The position numbers and the translations under genes are program-made. Below, in pieces: positions 36,422-46,249 of a stretch of 64,000 bases of DNA. Under the pieces are notes generated by a model that saw nothing but the letters and a program-made list of their open reading frames with translations, ran no database searches and had not been told where the DNA came from. The stretch lies in the NCBI RefSeq assembly GCF_029906345.1, contig NZ_JARYGY010000005.1:1-64000 (forward strand), written 5' to 3'. This DNA comes from Aquimarina mycalae. Lineage in GTDB: Bacteria; Bacteroidota; Bacteroidia; Flavobacteriales; Flavobacteriaceae. Positions within the stretch are counted from its first letter, which is position 1. Each line of letters begins with the position of its first letter.

Positions 36422-36455
36422 AAAAAAGCTGTTCTGGGTTGTTCCAGAACAGCTT
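36422..36455. terminator. Rho-independent terminator of the M48 protease gene
   Basis: Perfect 12-bp stem AAGCTGTTCTGG (36426-36437) / CCAGAACAGCTT (36444-36455) with a six-base loop. The A-run at 36422-36427 gives the minus-strand U-tract. Confidence 0.85.
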
Positions 36456-36496
36456 CTAAAATAAGTATAATCTTTGTAAGAATTGTAAAATTACAA

Positions 36497-37318
36497 TTAT
36501 TTAAAACTTGTAACTCCAAATTTTCTAGCTTCTGCTTTTGCTGCAGGTGCCCAAGCATTGAGATTTGCAATACGAGTATCATTTGATGGATGTGTACTCA
36601 TAAATTCGGGTGGTGCTTGACCTCCGCTATTTGCTTTCATACGTTTCCAAAGTTCTGCAGCCTCATCTGGGTTATATCCTGCTATAGCCATTAACGTCAA
36701 CCCTATTTTATCAGCTTCGGTTTCATGACTTCTACTAAATGGTAGCATTACTCCTAATTGACTTCCTAATCCGAAAGCAGTTCCTATAATTTGCTGAGTT
36801 TGTTCATTTTGTCCACTTGCAGCAACGGCTGTCGCAACACCTGCTACCTGCTGGATTTGTCCTGCACTCATACGCTGTTGTCCATGATTAGCAATCGCAT
36901 GTACTACTTCATGTCCCATAATAGCAGCAACACCTGTCTCGGATTTTGCAATTGGTAAAATACCCGTATAAAATGCAATTTTTCCTCCTGGCATAGCCCA
37001 TGCATTTACTGCTTTGTCGTCTATAAGGTTATATTCCCATTTATAATCCTTTAGGTAACCTTGATGACCATTAGCATTTAACCATCTTTCTGCCGCTTTA
37101 GCAATCTTCTGCCCAACACGTTTGATCATTTCCGAATCTGATGTACCATTGACTACTTTACTTTCCTCTAATACTTGATTATACTGAGCAAAAGCTGCTG
37201 GTAATATTTGTGAATTAGGTACTAACGCCAATGTCTGTTTCCCTGTAAATGGATTGGTTGCACAAGACAGAAAAAGGAATACAGATCCTAATGCAACTAT
37301 TAATTTTCTCTTTTTCAT
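36497..37318 (-). CDS. M48-family zinc metalloprotease, lipoprotein
   Basis: The 273-residue protein has a lipobox ending at Cys19 and an M48 (LoiP/BepA-like) peptidase domain. Zinc motif H136-E-V-V-H140 and the third ligand region SHETEADKIGL are intact. It sits at the envelope and is probably an outer-membrane protein quality-control protease. Monocistronic: followed by a strong terminator. Confidence 0.9.
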   Translation of the reverse strand: MKKRKLIVALGSVFLFLSCATNPFTGKQTLALVPNSQILPAAFAQYNQVLEESKVVNGTSDSEMIKRVGQKIAKAAERWLNANGHQGYLKDYKWEYNLIDDKAVNAWAMPGGKIAFYTGILPIAKSETGVAAIMGHEVVHAIANHGQQRMSAGQIQQVAGVATAVAASGQNEQTQQIIGTAFGLGSQLGVMLPFSRSHETEADKIGLTLMAIAGYNPDEAAELWKRMKANSGGQAPPEFMSTHPSNDTRIANLNAWAPAAKAEARKFGVTSFK

Positions 37319-37442
37319 AATATTATGGATAGATGTGAATTTCGTATGTTAAAATTACAAAATTCAGCACATCCTTTTTAATAAATCCGAATCTATTTAT
37401 TCACTAAATTCTATGTAAGACCTTAATTATCGATAAACTGTT

Positions 37443-39848
37443 TTATTTTGCCGTAATGTGTAACTCTGCAAAATCTTTAGGAACGATAAGAGTATTATCT
37501 TTCTCGTTGAATGTAAGTTCTTCTAGAGGTACGACTACATTATCAATTTCAATTTCATCAATTTCAAAAGGTACACCGATCAATTCTATTTTCATACGGT
37601 CATACTCCGTAACAAACGTACCGTTTTTATGTTGCTGAATAATTATCTCATGTTCTTTTCCAGTAAATGAAAAACTTCTAAGGCTAAATCTACCTTTTGC
37701 ATAATCATATCCATCTTGAGCATCTTCATATACTTTAGAAACTTCTTTATTTCCTAACTTATAGTATACTTCTAACTTAAGTTCTTCTATTTTCTTCTCA
37801 CCAACATATTGCTGAATAGGATATTTAGGAATAATAGCTCCTTCTTTTATAAATAGTGGGATTGTATCTAAATCAGCATCTACCCATTGCTCCATTCCTC
37901 CTTTGACATACTCTCGAGTCCAGTAATTATACCAATTTCCTCTTGGAACATATAACCTTCTACCTTTTGCATTAGGTTCCTGTACTGGGCATACTAAAAT
38001 TTGATTTCCAAACACAAACTCATCTGTTCTATAATGCGTTTGGGGATCTAATTGATCATACAATACCAAGGACTTTAGCATTGGTATTCCTTCTTCGGCA
38101 TATTCCCAGAACATAGTATATAAATATGGTAATAATTGGTAACGTAATTCCACATATTTTCTGGTTACATCTATTACTTCTTCTCCAAAAGTCCAAGGTT
38201 CCTGATTTCCATGATCTCCTGATGAATGGGTTCTACAGAAAGGGTGAAACACACCTAATTGTATCCATCGTGCATATAATTCACCAGTTGGATGCTCTGC
38301 AAATCCACCGATATCACTACCAGTAAAAGACATACCACTCATACTCATGCGTTGTGCCTGAATATTAGCTATCCAAAGATGCTCCCAAGTGGCAACATTA
38401 TCACCTGTCCAAGAAGAAGTATATCGTTGTGCTCCAGAATATGCAGATCTAGTAATTACGAACGGTCTCTTTGGATACGCAAATCTTTTTATACCTTCAT
38501 AGGTTGCTCTCGCCATTTGTGTTCCATAGATATTATGTGCTTTTCTGTGACTGCATGGATTGCCATCATAATTATGACGAACATCATCTGGAAATGTTTT
38601 TCCTGGGACCTCCATAACAGCAGGTTCATTCATATCGTTCCAAACTCCTTTGACTCCAATTTCATCAATAAGTTCTTTAAACAATCCTGCCCACCATTCT
38701 CTTACTTCAGGGTTTGTAAAATCAGGAAAGAAACATTCTCCTGGCCATACTTTTCCTCTCATATAAGGTCCATCGGCTCTTTTACAAAAGTAATCTTTGT
38801 CCATGGCTTCCTTATATACCCAATATTCATCATCAATCTTAATACCAGGATCAATAATCACAATGGTTTTATATCCATCTTCGGCCAATTCTTCGACCAT
38901 TCGTTTAGGATCTGGGAAATATTCTTTATTCCATGTAAAACATCTAAAACCATCCATATAATCAATATCCAGATAGATGGCATCACAAGGGATTCTTAAA
39001 TCCCTAAATTTAGTTGTTACTTCCTTCACCTTGCTTTCTGGATAATAACTCCATTTACATTGATGATAACCCAATGCCCATAACGGCGGTAATTCTGGTT
39101 TACCGGTAAGATCCGTATATCTGGTTACAACATCTTGCATATCAGGTCCGTAAAAGAAATAATAATTCATTTCTCCTCCATGAGCCCAAAAACTAGTTAC
39201 ATTTCTTCGTTCATTACAAAAATCAAAATACGTTTTGAAGGTGTTGTCAAAGAAAATTCCATAAGCTCTTTCTTCATACATACCTATATAAAAAGGAACA
39301 CTTTTATATAAAGGATCCTGATCCTTACCAAATGCATATTGATCTGTAGCCCAATTCTCTATTCTTTTTCCTTTTAAGTTCAAATGCATCGGTTTATCTC
39401 CTAAACCATAGTAGCATTCTCCCTGAGGAGCAGATTTACTCATCTTAACGATGTTTCCGCCATACTCATAACTTTGTTCCCAATGAAACCCCCAATCATC
39501 TTTACAAATGATATTTCCTTCTCTGTCTTTAATAGTTACATGAACATTAGCTTTCGCAATACACACCTTTACTTTTTTGGTAGTAATCACGTACTCATCA
39601 TCAAACTCGCTAACATCTAATTCACTATATCCTCGTACCCCTTTTTCACTAATGGCATAAGAAAAATCTTTTTCAAAATTATTATCGGTTGCGTATCTAA
39701 AACGAATAACACTACCTCTTATAATGGTAACTTGAAGAATTACACCATTTTCTGTAATAAAGTTAATCTTATCTACATGTTGTGAAAACGAAGTGATTTT
39801 TCCTGGAAATAAGTTTCCTTTTATTTCTAAATCAGTATTGGTTATCAT
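37443..39848 (-). CDS. Glycoside hydrolase family 31 alpha-glucosidase
   Basis: The 801-residue enzyme is counted from the ATG at 39848. An earlier in-frame start at 39896 adds sixteen residues unlike the family. GH31 motifs are the nucleophile Asp405 in WNDMNEPA and the acid/base Asp483 in WTGDNVATW. The N-terminal beta-sandwich ends near 230, and C-terminal beta domains follow from about 590. No signal peptide, so a cytoplasmic alpha-glucosidase acting on malto-oligosaccharides is likely. It lies after glgB on the same strand, in keeping with a glycogen-breakdown partner. Confidence 0.92.
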   Translation of the reverse strand: MITNTDLEIKGNLFPGKITSFSQHVDKINFITENGVILQVTIIRGSVIRFRYATDNNFEKDFSYAISEKGVRGYSELDVSEFDDEYVITTKKVKVCIAKANVHVTIKDREGNIICKDDWGFHWEQSYEYGGNIVKMSKSAPQGECYYGLGDKPMHLNLKGKRIENWATDQYAFGKDQDPLYKSVPFYIGMYEERAYGIFFDNTFKTYFDFCNERRNVTSFWAHGGEMNYYFFYGPDMQDVVTRYTDLTGKPELPPLWALGYHQCKWSYYPESKVKEVTTKFRDLRIPCDAIYLDIDYMDGFRCFTWNKEYFPDPKRMVEELAEDGYKTIVIIDPGIKIDDEYWVYKEAMDKDYFCKRADGPYMRGKVWPGECFFPDFTNPEVREWWAGLFKELIDEIGVKGVWNDMNEPAVMEVPGKTFPDDVRHNYDGNPCSHRKAHNIYGTQMARATYEGIKRFAYPKRPFVITRSAYSGAQRYTSSWTGDNVATWEHLWIANIQAQRMSMSGMSFTGSDIGGFAEHPTGELYARWIQLGVFHPFCRTHSSGDHGNQEPWTFGEEVIDVTRKYVELRYQLLPYLYTMFWEYAEEGIPMLKSLVLYDQLDPQTHYRTDEFVFGNQILVCPVQEPNAKGRRLYVPRGNWYNYWTREYVKGGMEQWVDADLDTIPLFIKEGAIIPKYPIQQYVGEKKIEELKLEVYYKLGNKEVSKVYEDAQDGYDYAKGRFSLRSFSFTGKEHEIIIQQHKNGTFVTEYDRMKIELIGVPFEIDEIEIDNVVVPLEELTFNEKDNTLIVPKDFAELHITAK

Positions 39849-40026
39849 AGCTGGTTGGTTTCTTTTTCTTACACATTTTGTTATGTAAAAGAACAATATC
39901 TATTTTTAAAAATAAACTCTTTTATGCAGTATTTATTAAGAGAAATTAACGAAAACGTTTGAAACTGAATTGAATTAACAATTGTTTAATAAAGTAACAT
40001 TAAAGTTTTAAATATCATCTAAATAT

Positions 40027-41940
40027 TTACCTCTTATCTATAGCAAATACCATTACTCCCAAAGGAGGAATATTAATTTCTGCAGCATAATTTCGATGAT
40101 GCCAGTTTTCCTTTTGGATCTCTATCTCATGTTCATTAAAAATACCGCTCCCGCCATATTTTTTATCATCACTATTTAAAATAGGTATCAATTTACCTTC
40201 ACTCGGCAGTCCAATGCGATACTTAGTTCTTGGCACTGGTGTAAAATTACATGCGATTATAAGTGAATCTTGTTCTTTATTACCCTTTCTTATATAAGCC
40301 ACTACAGAATTTTCATGATCGTCATAACTAATCCACTCAAAACCATCAGCATCAAATTGTTTCTGATATAGTCCAGGATACTTTTTATAAATCGTATTAA
40401 GATCTGTGATCAGTTTTTTCACACCTGAGTGATAATCATATAGCAATAGATGCCAATCTAGGCTACTTTGAAAATTCCACTCTTCCCTTTGTCCGAATTC
40501 TGATCCCATAAATAATAAATTGGTACCAGGATGTGTAAACATATAGCTGTACAGTAATCTTAGATTTGCAAATTGTTGCCATTCATCGCCAGGCATTCTA
40601 CCAATAATACTTTTCTTACCATAAACTACTTCATCATGGGATAGAGGAAGCATGAAATTTTCTGTAAAAGCATAGGTCATGCTAAAAGTAAGGTCATTCT
40701 GATGGTGTTTTCTATAGATCGATTCTTTAGCAAAATATTGTAATGTATCGTGCATCCATCCCATCATCCATTTCATACCAAAACCGAGGCCTCCACTAAA
40801 AGTAGGTTTGGATACCATAGGAAAAGATGTTGATTCTTCTGCTATAGTTTGTACATCAGGAAAACTTTTATAGACTTCTTCATTCAATTCTTTCATAAAA
40901 GTAACTGCTTCCAGATTTTCTCTTCCACCATATATATTAGGTTCCCATGCTCCATCTTCTCTAGAGTAATCTAAAAACAACATCGATGCTACTGCATCTA
41001 CACGTAAACCATCTGCGTGGTATTGATCTAACCAAAAAATAGCATTACTAATCAAAAAGCTTTTTACCTCGTTTCTACCGTAATTGAATATTAAGCTTTT
41101 CCAATCGGGATGATATCCTTTTCTTTTATCAGGATGTTCATACAAACTGGACCCATCAAAAAATCCCAATCCGTGTGCATCTTCAGGAAAATGTGAAGGA
41201 ACCCAATCTAATAAGATTCCAATATCATTTTGGTGTAATTTATCTACCAATAATTTAAACTCTTCTGGGTAACCAAAACGTGAAGTCGGTGCAAAATAGC
41301 CTGTAAGTTGATATCCCCACGATGGATCATAAGGATATTCCATAATAGGCATCAATTCTACATGCGTAAAATTCATTTCTTTTACATATGCCACTAATTC
41401 ATCTGATAATTCAGTATAGGACAATGACCTGTCTTCTTCTATTTTTCTTTTCCAAGAACCTAGATGTACTTCATATACCGAGAAAGGAGCATTTATAGCA
41501 TTATACTGCTTTCTTTTTTTCATCCAGGTCGAATCTTCCCAAGTATAAGAATCATCCCATACTACTGAAGCCGTTTTTGGCGGATGCTCACATCTACGTG
41601 CGTAAGGATCTGCTTTCTCTGTTTGAATATCATTATTATGCGAATGGATTTTGTATTTATAGAGATTTCCTTTTCCTACTTCTGGAATAAATCCTTCCCA
41701 TATACCTGATTCATCCCAGCGCACATTTAAGGCATGTTCTTCTTCATTCCAGAAATTAAAATCTCCAATCACAGATACAGACTTAGCAGTAGGCGCCCAG
41801 ACCGAAAAATACGTACCTTTTACTCCATCGACTGTGATAAGGTGAGCACCAAATTTTTCATACAATCTATAATGTTTACCAGATTTAAATAAGCCGATAT
41901 CAAATTCTGTAAACAAACTATATGCAATTACTTTATTCAT
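40027..41940 (-). CDS. glgB: 1,4-alpha-glucan branching enzyme
   Basis: The 637-residue GH13/CBM48 enzyme shows the N-terminal CBM48 (about 15-110, with FSVWAPTAKSVSVIGDFNFW). In the barrel, Asp315 lies in LRVDAVASML, Glu368 in IAEESTS and the third acidic residue in LSHDEVVYGKKS. It makes alpha-1,6 branches in glycogen. It follows glgC by 89 bp and precedes GH31 by 178 bp. The glgA-glgC-glgB order on one strand marks a glycogen operon. Confidence 0.95.
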   Translation of the reverse strand: MNKVIAYSLFTEFDIGLFKSGKHYRLYEKFGAHLITVDGVKGTYFSVWAPTAKSVSVIGDFNFWNEEEHALNVRWDESGIWEGFIPEVGKGNLYKYKIHSHNNDIQTEKADPYARRCEHPPKTASVVWDDSYTWEDSTWMKKRKQYNAINAPFSVYEVHLGSWKRKIEEDRSLSYTELSDELVAYVKEMNFTHVELMPIMEYPYDPSWGYQLTGYFAPTSRFGYPEEFKLLVDKLHQNDIGILLDWVPSHFPEDAHGLGFFDGSSLYEHPDKRKGYHPDWKSLIFNYGRNEVKSFLISNAIFWLDQYHADGLRVDAVASMLFLDYSREDGAWEPNIYGGRENLEAVTFMKELNEEVYKSFPDVQTIAEESTSFPMVSKPTFSGGLGFGMKWMMGWMHDTLQYFAKESIYRKHHQNDLTFSMTYAFTENFMLPLSHDEVVYGKKSIIGRMPGDEWQQFANLRLLYSYMFTHPGTNLLFMGSEFGQREEWNFQSSLDWHLLLYDYHSGVKKLITDLNTIYKKYPGLYQKQFDADGFEWISYDDHENSVVAYIRKGNKEQDSLIIACNFTPVPRTKYRIGLPSEGKLIPILNSDDKKYGGSGIFNEHEIEIQKENWHHRNYAAEINIPPLGVMVFAIDKR

Positions 41941-42029
41941 ATTTATTGGTTGGCTAATCTCTATTGAATTTCTATTTTAATTTCAATAGAAAGTGGAGTA
42001 AGATATTCTGGATACTGGTTATCAGAACC

Positions 42030-43301
42030 TTAGATTTTAAAATTATTCGGAATAATGGCTCCTTTTTTTAATACTACTATTCCATCTTTAATAACATATT
42101 CTTCTTCATCTTTATCAGCTAAATGCGGCCCTCCAATAATAGTAACATCATTACCTACTCTACAATCTTTATCAAGAATTGCATTATTAATCACACATCG
42201 TTCTCCTACACCTATATAAGGTCTTTTATCTTTGGCATCAAGCTCTAATTCGTCCATATCCTGATACTTATCACTACCTATCATATAGGTGTTTTTTATT
42301 TCCGTATCCTTACCAATTCTAGAACGAATACCAATAACAGATTGATAAATTTCTTTTGCTTGTATCAAACATCCTTCTGCTATCATAGCTTTATTTAGTA
42401 AAGTACCTGATATTTTTGATGGAGGAAGTACTCTTGGTCTTGTAAGTATATTTCGATCATTATTAAACAAGTCGAACTTTGGGACATCACTGGCCAATTC
42501 TATATTGGCTTCAAAAAATGAAGCTATTGTACCTATATCAGTCCAATATCCTTCGTATTGATATGCTAAAACCTTATGATCATCTATAGATTGTGGAATA
42601 ATTTCTTTACCAAAATCTATGGTGTCTGGATTGGATAAAAGATCTACCAACAATTGTCGATTAAATATATAAATCCCCATAGAAGCCAAATAGTGACGAT
42701 TTTCGTTTTTCATTTCATCACTTACTTCGGATTCCCAACCTGGTAACTGATCCTTATTTGGTTTTTCTGTAAAAGAAGTAATGAAATCATTCTTATCAGT
42801 TTTAAGAATTCCAAAACTTGTTGCTTCTTTTGGACTAACGGGAATGGTTGCAATAGATATATCAGCATTTTTTGCAATATGTGCATCAATCATCGTATTA
42901 AAATCCATTTGATAGAGTTGATCTCCTGATAAAATCAACGCATATTCGAAATCATGATTCAAAAAATGATGCATGGATTGTCTAACAGCGTCCGCAGTTC
43001 CTTGAAACCAGGTTTTATTATCAGGTGTTTGTTCTGCAGCTAATACATCTACAAAAGCATCACTAAATGAACTAAAAATATAAGTGTTCTTTATATGACT
43101 ATTTAGAGATGCCGAATTAAATTGAGTAAGTACAAACATCCTTTTTATATCAGAATGAATACAGTTAGTTATCGGAATATCTACTAATCTATATTTTCCA
43201 GCTATAGATACTGCTGGTTTAGATCTACTTTCTGTTAAAGGGGACAATCGTGTTCCTTGTCCTCCTCCAAGGATAATTGCAAGTACTTTTTTATTAATCA
43301 T
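42030..43301 (-). CDS. glgC: Glucose-1-phosphate adenylyltransferase (ADP-glucose pyrophosphorylase)
   Basis: The 423-residue protein has the nucleotidyltransferase loop GGGQGTRLSPLTESRSKPA at the N-terminus, the substrate site (FGILKTD, ASMGIYIF) and a C-terminal left-handed beta helix. It makes ADP-glucose from glucose-1-phosphate and ATP and is the committed step of glycogen synthesis. Its start overlaps the stop of glgA by four bases (ATGA). Confidence 0.96.
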   Translation of the reverse strand: MINKKVLAIILGGGQGTRLSPLTESRSKPAVSIAGKYRLVDIPITNCIHSDIKRMFVLTQFNSASLNSHIKNTYIFSSFSDAFVDVLAAEQTPDNKTWFQGTADAVRQSMHHFLNHDFEYALILSGDQLYQMDFNTMIDAHIAKNADISIATIPVSPKEATSFGILKTDKNDFITSFTEKPNKDQLPGWESEVSDEMKNENRHYLASMGIYIFNRQLLVDLLSNPDTIDFGKEIIPQSIDDHKVLAYQYEGYWTDIGTIASFFEANIELASDVPKFDLFNNDRNILTRPRVLPPSKISGTLLNKAMIAEGCLIQAKEIYQSVIGIRSRIGKDTEIKNTYMIGSDKYQDMDELELDAKDKRPYIGVGERCVINNAILDKDCRVGNDVTIIGGPHLADKDEEEYVIKDGIVVLKKGAIIPNNFKI

Positions 43302-44716
43302 TTTAGTTGGTTTAAGGTTTTATATAATTCTATGTACTGGTAAGCCGAGTTATTCCAGGAATTATCGATTTGTATTACTTTTTTCTGCGTTTCTCTATAA
43401 TACTTTTGATCCATGTAAAATTCAACTCCCCTTTTTATTGAATAATACACATCCTGAATATTTGCTTGATTGTGACAGATTCCAAAACCACCATCACCAA
43501 TATCTATTACCGTATCTTTTAATCCTCCAATACTTCTAACAATTGGGATTAAACCATAACGTAAAGAATACATCTGATTTAAACCACAAGGTTCGACTCT
43601 GGAAGGCATTAACAAAAAATCCGCCCCAGCATATATAATATGAGATAGTTTTTCATCATATCCTATGTAGGTGTTATAAGAATTCGAAAAACGTTCTTTT
43701 AAATCTTCTAATTTGGTTTCTACTTCATGATTACCCGATCCAAGAATCAAAATATTAACATCCATATGCTGTAATACCTCTGTAATTATATCTGGTAATA
43801 GATCTGCTCCTTTTTCATAGACTAATCTTCCTATAAAAGCAAATAATGGTTTATCTATATCAAATTTAAATTCTTGACATAACCATTCTTTATTGGCCCT
43901 TCTTCCCGAAACCAATGTTTCAATTCCATAATTTTTTACAATCATCGGATCTGTTTCGGTATTCCATATCTGATGATCAATACCATTCAAAATACCAATG
44001 CATTTAGCATTCTCATGAGCTAATAATCCTTCTAATCCATTTGCCTCTCGTTGCAACTCATGCATATAACTAGGAGAAACTGTGGTAACTCTCCAAGCAC
44101 ATTTAATTCCAGCAGCTAAAGGATTAATACAATGATCCCAATCCAATAGCCCCACATTATTCATATCGAATTGCGGTAAATAGGATAATTTATCATAAGA
44201 AAACTGCCCTTGATATTGGGCATTATGAATTGTAAGAATAGTTGGAATATGTTTTAAAATTTGATATTTATTAGCATATGAAATTAAGAAAGGAATCAAT
44301 CCTGTATGATGGTCATGACAATGAATAACATCAGGTTTTGTGTCTGTTTCTAATAACCAATTTAAAACTGCTAACTGAAACAACACAAATCTTTCGGTAT
44401 CATCATCATAACTATAAACATTTGGTCTATACAACAGTTCTTCTTGATGTACCAAAAAAATCTGAAACCCAAATTCGGTTGATTTCAGTTTTTTAATAGA
44501 AAAATCAAAAGTATTATCACCAAGATTAACTGTACCAGAGTATACATTTTCGTACGTAAGCTCGTTCATCTTTTTATTATCATAAAAAGGAAGAATCACA
44601 TCTGTTACACAATCTAAATCAGTTAAATATTTAGGCAATGAACCGACAACATCACCAAGCCCACCTACCTTTGCTAATGGATAACATTCTAAGCTTGTAT
44701 GCAATACTCTCATCAA
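43298..44716 (-). CDS. glgA: Glycogen synthase (ADP-glucose type, GT5)
   Basis: The 472-residue GT5 enzyme has the N-terminal ADP-glucose site KVGGLGDVVGSLP, a central RLVYEKGADLL and the C-terminal GT-B block MPSRVEPCGLNQMYSLRYG. It transfers glucose from ADP-glucose to glycogen ends. It is the first gene of the glg operon. The 216-bp upstream spacer is very AT-rich and has repeated ATTGTTAATAT (about 44752 and 44909) but no clear promoter. Confidence 0.95.
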   Translation of the reverse strand: MMRVLHTSLECYPLAKVGGLGDVVGSLPKYLTDLDCVTDVILPFYDNKKMNELTYENVYSGTVNLGDNTFDFSIKKLKSTEFGFQIFLVHQEELLYRPNVYSYDDDTERFVLFQLAVLNWLLETDTKPDVIHCHDHHTGLIPFLISYANKYQILKHIPTILTIHNAQYQGQFSYDKLSYLPQFDMNNVGLLDWDHCINPLAAGIKCAWRVTTVSPSYMHELQREANGLEGLLAHENAKCIGILNGIDHQIWNTETDPMIVKNYGIETLVSGRRANKEWLCQEFKFDIDKPLFAFIGRLVYEKGADLLPDIITEVLQHMDVNILILGSGNHEVETKLEDLKERFSNSYNTYIGYDEKLSHIIYAGADFLLMPSRVEPCGLNQMYSLRYGLIPIVRSIGGLKDTVIDIGDGGFGICHNQANIQDVYYSIKRGVEFYMDQKYYRETQKKVIQIDNSWNNSAYQYIELYKTLNQLK

Positions 44717-44932
44717 CTTTTATTTAGCATTCTATAGTCAAAAGATCAACTATTGTTAATATCTTTTAAAGAAGTTTAAATCTATAAAAAACATTAAAAC
44801 ATTCTGCTAAATAAACTCGAAAAAGAAAGAGAATTAATGATAATTTAATAATTATATGATATCATAATTTTTGATTTGACAATTAGGGGAAATAGCTGAG
44901 AAATCAATAATTGTTAATATTTCAATTATCAT

Positions 44933-45733
44933 CTATTTATTAATAGTTCGAAGTGCTTTTTTAACAATATATGCTGTGTCTTTTGTGGCAGAATTCTCTG
45001 TCCATTGTACACAAATACGTTTAACCCAATCTGGTCTAGTTTTACTTGCATCGTTTAACCAATTCCCCACAGCGTCCTTTACATATTTAGAAGTATCTGA
45101 CTTCAAAGATTCCAAAATATCGATTCCTTTTTGGGGATGATTCTTAAGCTCATCAATTTTTTTGGTCCAAACTCCTATTGGTCGAGTAGCCTCAACAGCA
45201 AAACGTCTTACATTTTCATCTGGATCCTTAGCCCAATTAGACAATATAATAATAGCTTGATCTAATTCTTCAATAATATATTCTTTAGTTGCAAATATTG
45301 CCACTTCTCTAACTCCGAAATGTAGATCGGCAGCATATGGTTTGATAGTATGCAATCTCTCTGTGATTGACATTTCTATAGTTCCATAATACTGAGCAGC
45401 CCAACATCTAGGAATATCTGAGGCATGATTTGACAAATAATCAATAATAGTCTGATCATTGGTTAGTTGCGTAAAAGTCATTCCTATTACCTTTGCATTA
45501 GAGTTAGCAGAGGGCTTTTTTTGATTTGAAACTGCTTCATAGAAGTTATCATACCATTCTGATTTTCCAATTGTATCTAAAATCTGTTCTAATAAGATCA
45601 GCTGATCCACAGCAAGCCATTCCATAAGATTTGCAGTTTGAATAAGACCTTGGTTCAGGTATTTGATTACTTCTGGATTAAGATCTTTAGTGCTTCTAGG
45701 ACCTTTTCTATTAAGAATATGCTCTGGGATCAT
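44933..45733 (-). CDS. DNA alkylation repair protein (HEAT-like, AlkD-related)
   Basis: From the ATG at 45733 (MIPEHILNRKG) the product is 266 residues. A longer start at 45817 overlaps the upstream gene and adds 28 residues unlike the family. The protein is all-helical HEAT-like repeats, with DPDENVRRFAVEATRP as the clearest repeat and WLNDASKTRPDWV near the end, as in the AlkD/AlkC-like glycosylase family. A role in removing alkylated bases is inferred from the family. Confidence 0.82.
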   Translation of the reverse strand: MIPEHILNRKGPRSTKDLNPEVIKYLNQGLIQTANLMEWLAVDQLILLEQILDTIGKSEWYDNFYEAVSNQKKPSANSNAKVIGMTFTQLTNDQTIIDYLSNHASDIPRCWAAQYYGTIEMSITERLHTIKPYAADLHFGVREVAIFATKEYIIEELDQAIIILSNWAKDPDENVRRFAVEATRPIGVWTKKIDELKNHPQKGIDILESLKSDTSKYVKDAVGNWLNDASKTRPDWVKRICVQWTENSATKDTAYIVKKALRTINK

Positions 45734-45791
45734 ATTAATATGATTTGTAATAGGTTTTACGTCTAACAAAATAATGGATTTAAAGGTATGA

Positions 45792-46184
45792 TTATTCTTC
45801 GAATTGATTAAACACATCCATATGATGCATTTGTACTGACTCAGGTTTAATTACTTTGAATATAGCCTCTGCCATAGGATTTTTCATAATATCTTCTCCA
45901 GCTTTTTTTGCAGCTTCGATATCTGTCCAGTATACTATATCAACATATTTTCCTTCTGCATTACTAGCTGTAGTTCTATCTATAAAACCATAATATAGCT
46001 TTACGATATCGTTTAGAGAGGTTAATGCTTTTTTTACTTCTTCTTTAGAATATTCAGGATTTGCTTCGAATATTACAACTTCAATTGCATACGATTTGTT
46101 TGTCATAAGGTTTTGATTTTGACTAAATGTGGTTGCACAGCATAAAAACATACTAAGCATAATTGTGTGAATTAAGTGATTCAT
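45792..46184 (-). CDS. Secreted dimeric alpha/beta-barrel (ABM-like) protein
   Basis: This 130-residue protein begins with a hydrophobic signal segment ending TTFSQN. The rest is an alpha/beta-barrel monooxygenase-like fold (YAIEVVIFEANPEYSKEEV, VDIVYWTDIEAAKKA). It lacks clear catalytic residues. It sits between the WYL regulator (65 bp upstream) and the DNA repair gene, so it may belong to the same small operon. Confidence 0.65.
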   Translation of the reverse strand: MNHLIHTIMLSMFLCCATTFSQNQNLMTNKSYAIEVVIFEANPEYSKEEVKKALTSLNDIVKLYYGFIDRTTASNAEGKYVDIVYWTDIEAAKKAGEDIMKNPMAEAIFKVIKPESVQMHHMDVFNQFEE

Positions 46185-46249
46185 TATTTAATTTTAGTCA
46201 AAACTAATAATGGCTTATGACAACCTTATGTCAGCAGTAGAAATTAATT

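Noticed and set aside
38292..38999. 235-codon plus-strand frame opposite the GH31 gene
   Set aside because: It is a shadow of the GH31 coding strand: no domain, Cys/His/Ile-rich nonsense composition and full overlap with a clear enzyme.
39849..39896. Longer start of the GH31 gene
   Set aside because: The extra 16 residues are basic and not family-like, and the ATG at 39848 begins the conserved N-terminus.
43298..43320. AACCAAC motif before glgC as a translation signal
   Set aside because: Similar AACCAA sequences precede glgB, GH31 and the antiporter, but before glgC the bases are simply the coding end of glgA, so a shared signal is not supported.
45734..45817. Longer start of the AlkD-like gene
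   Set aside because: It overlaps the preceding gene by 26 bp and the added residues do not match the family.
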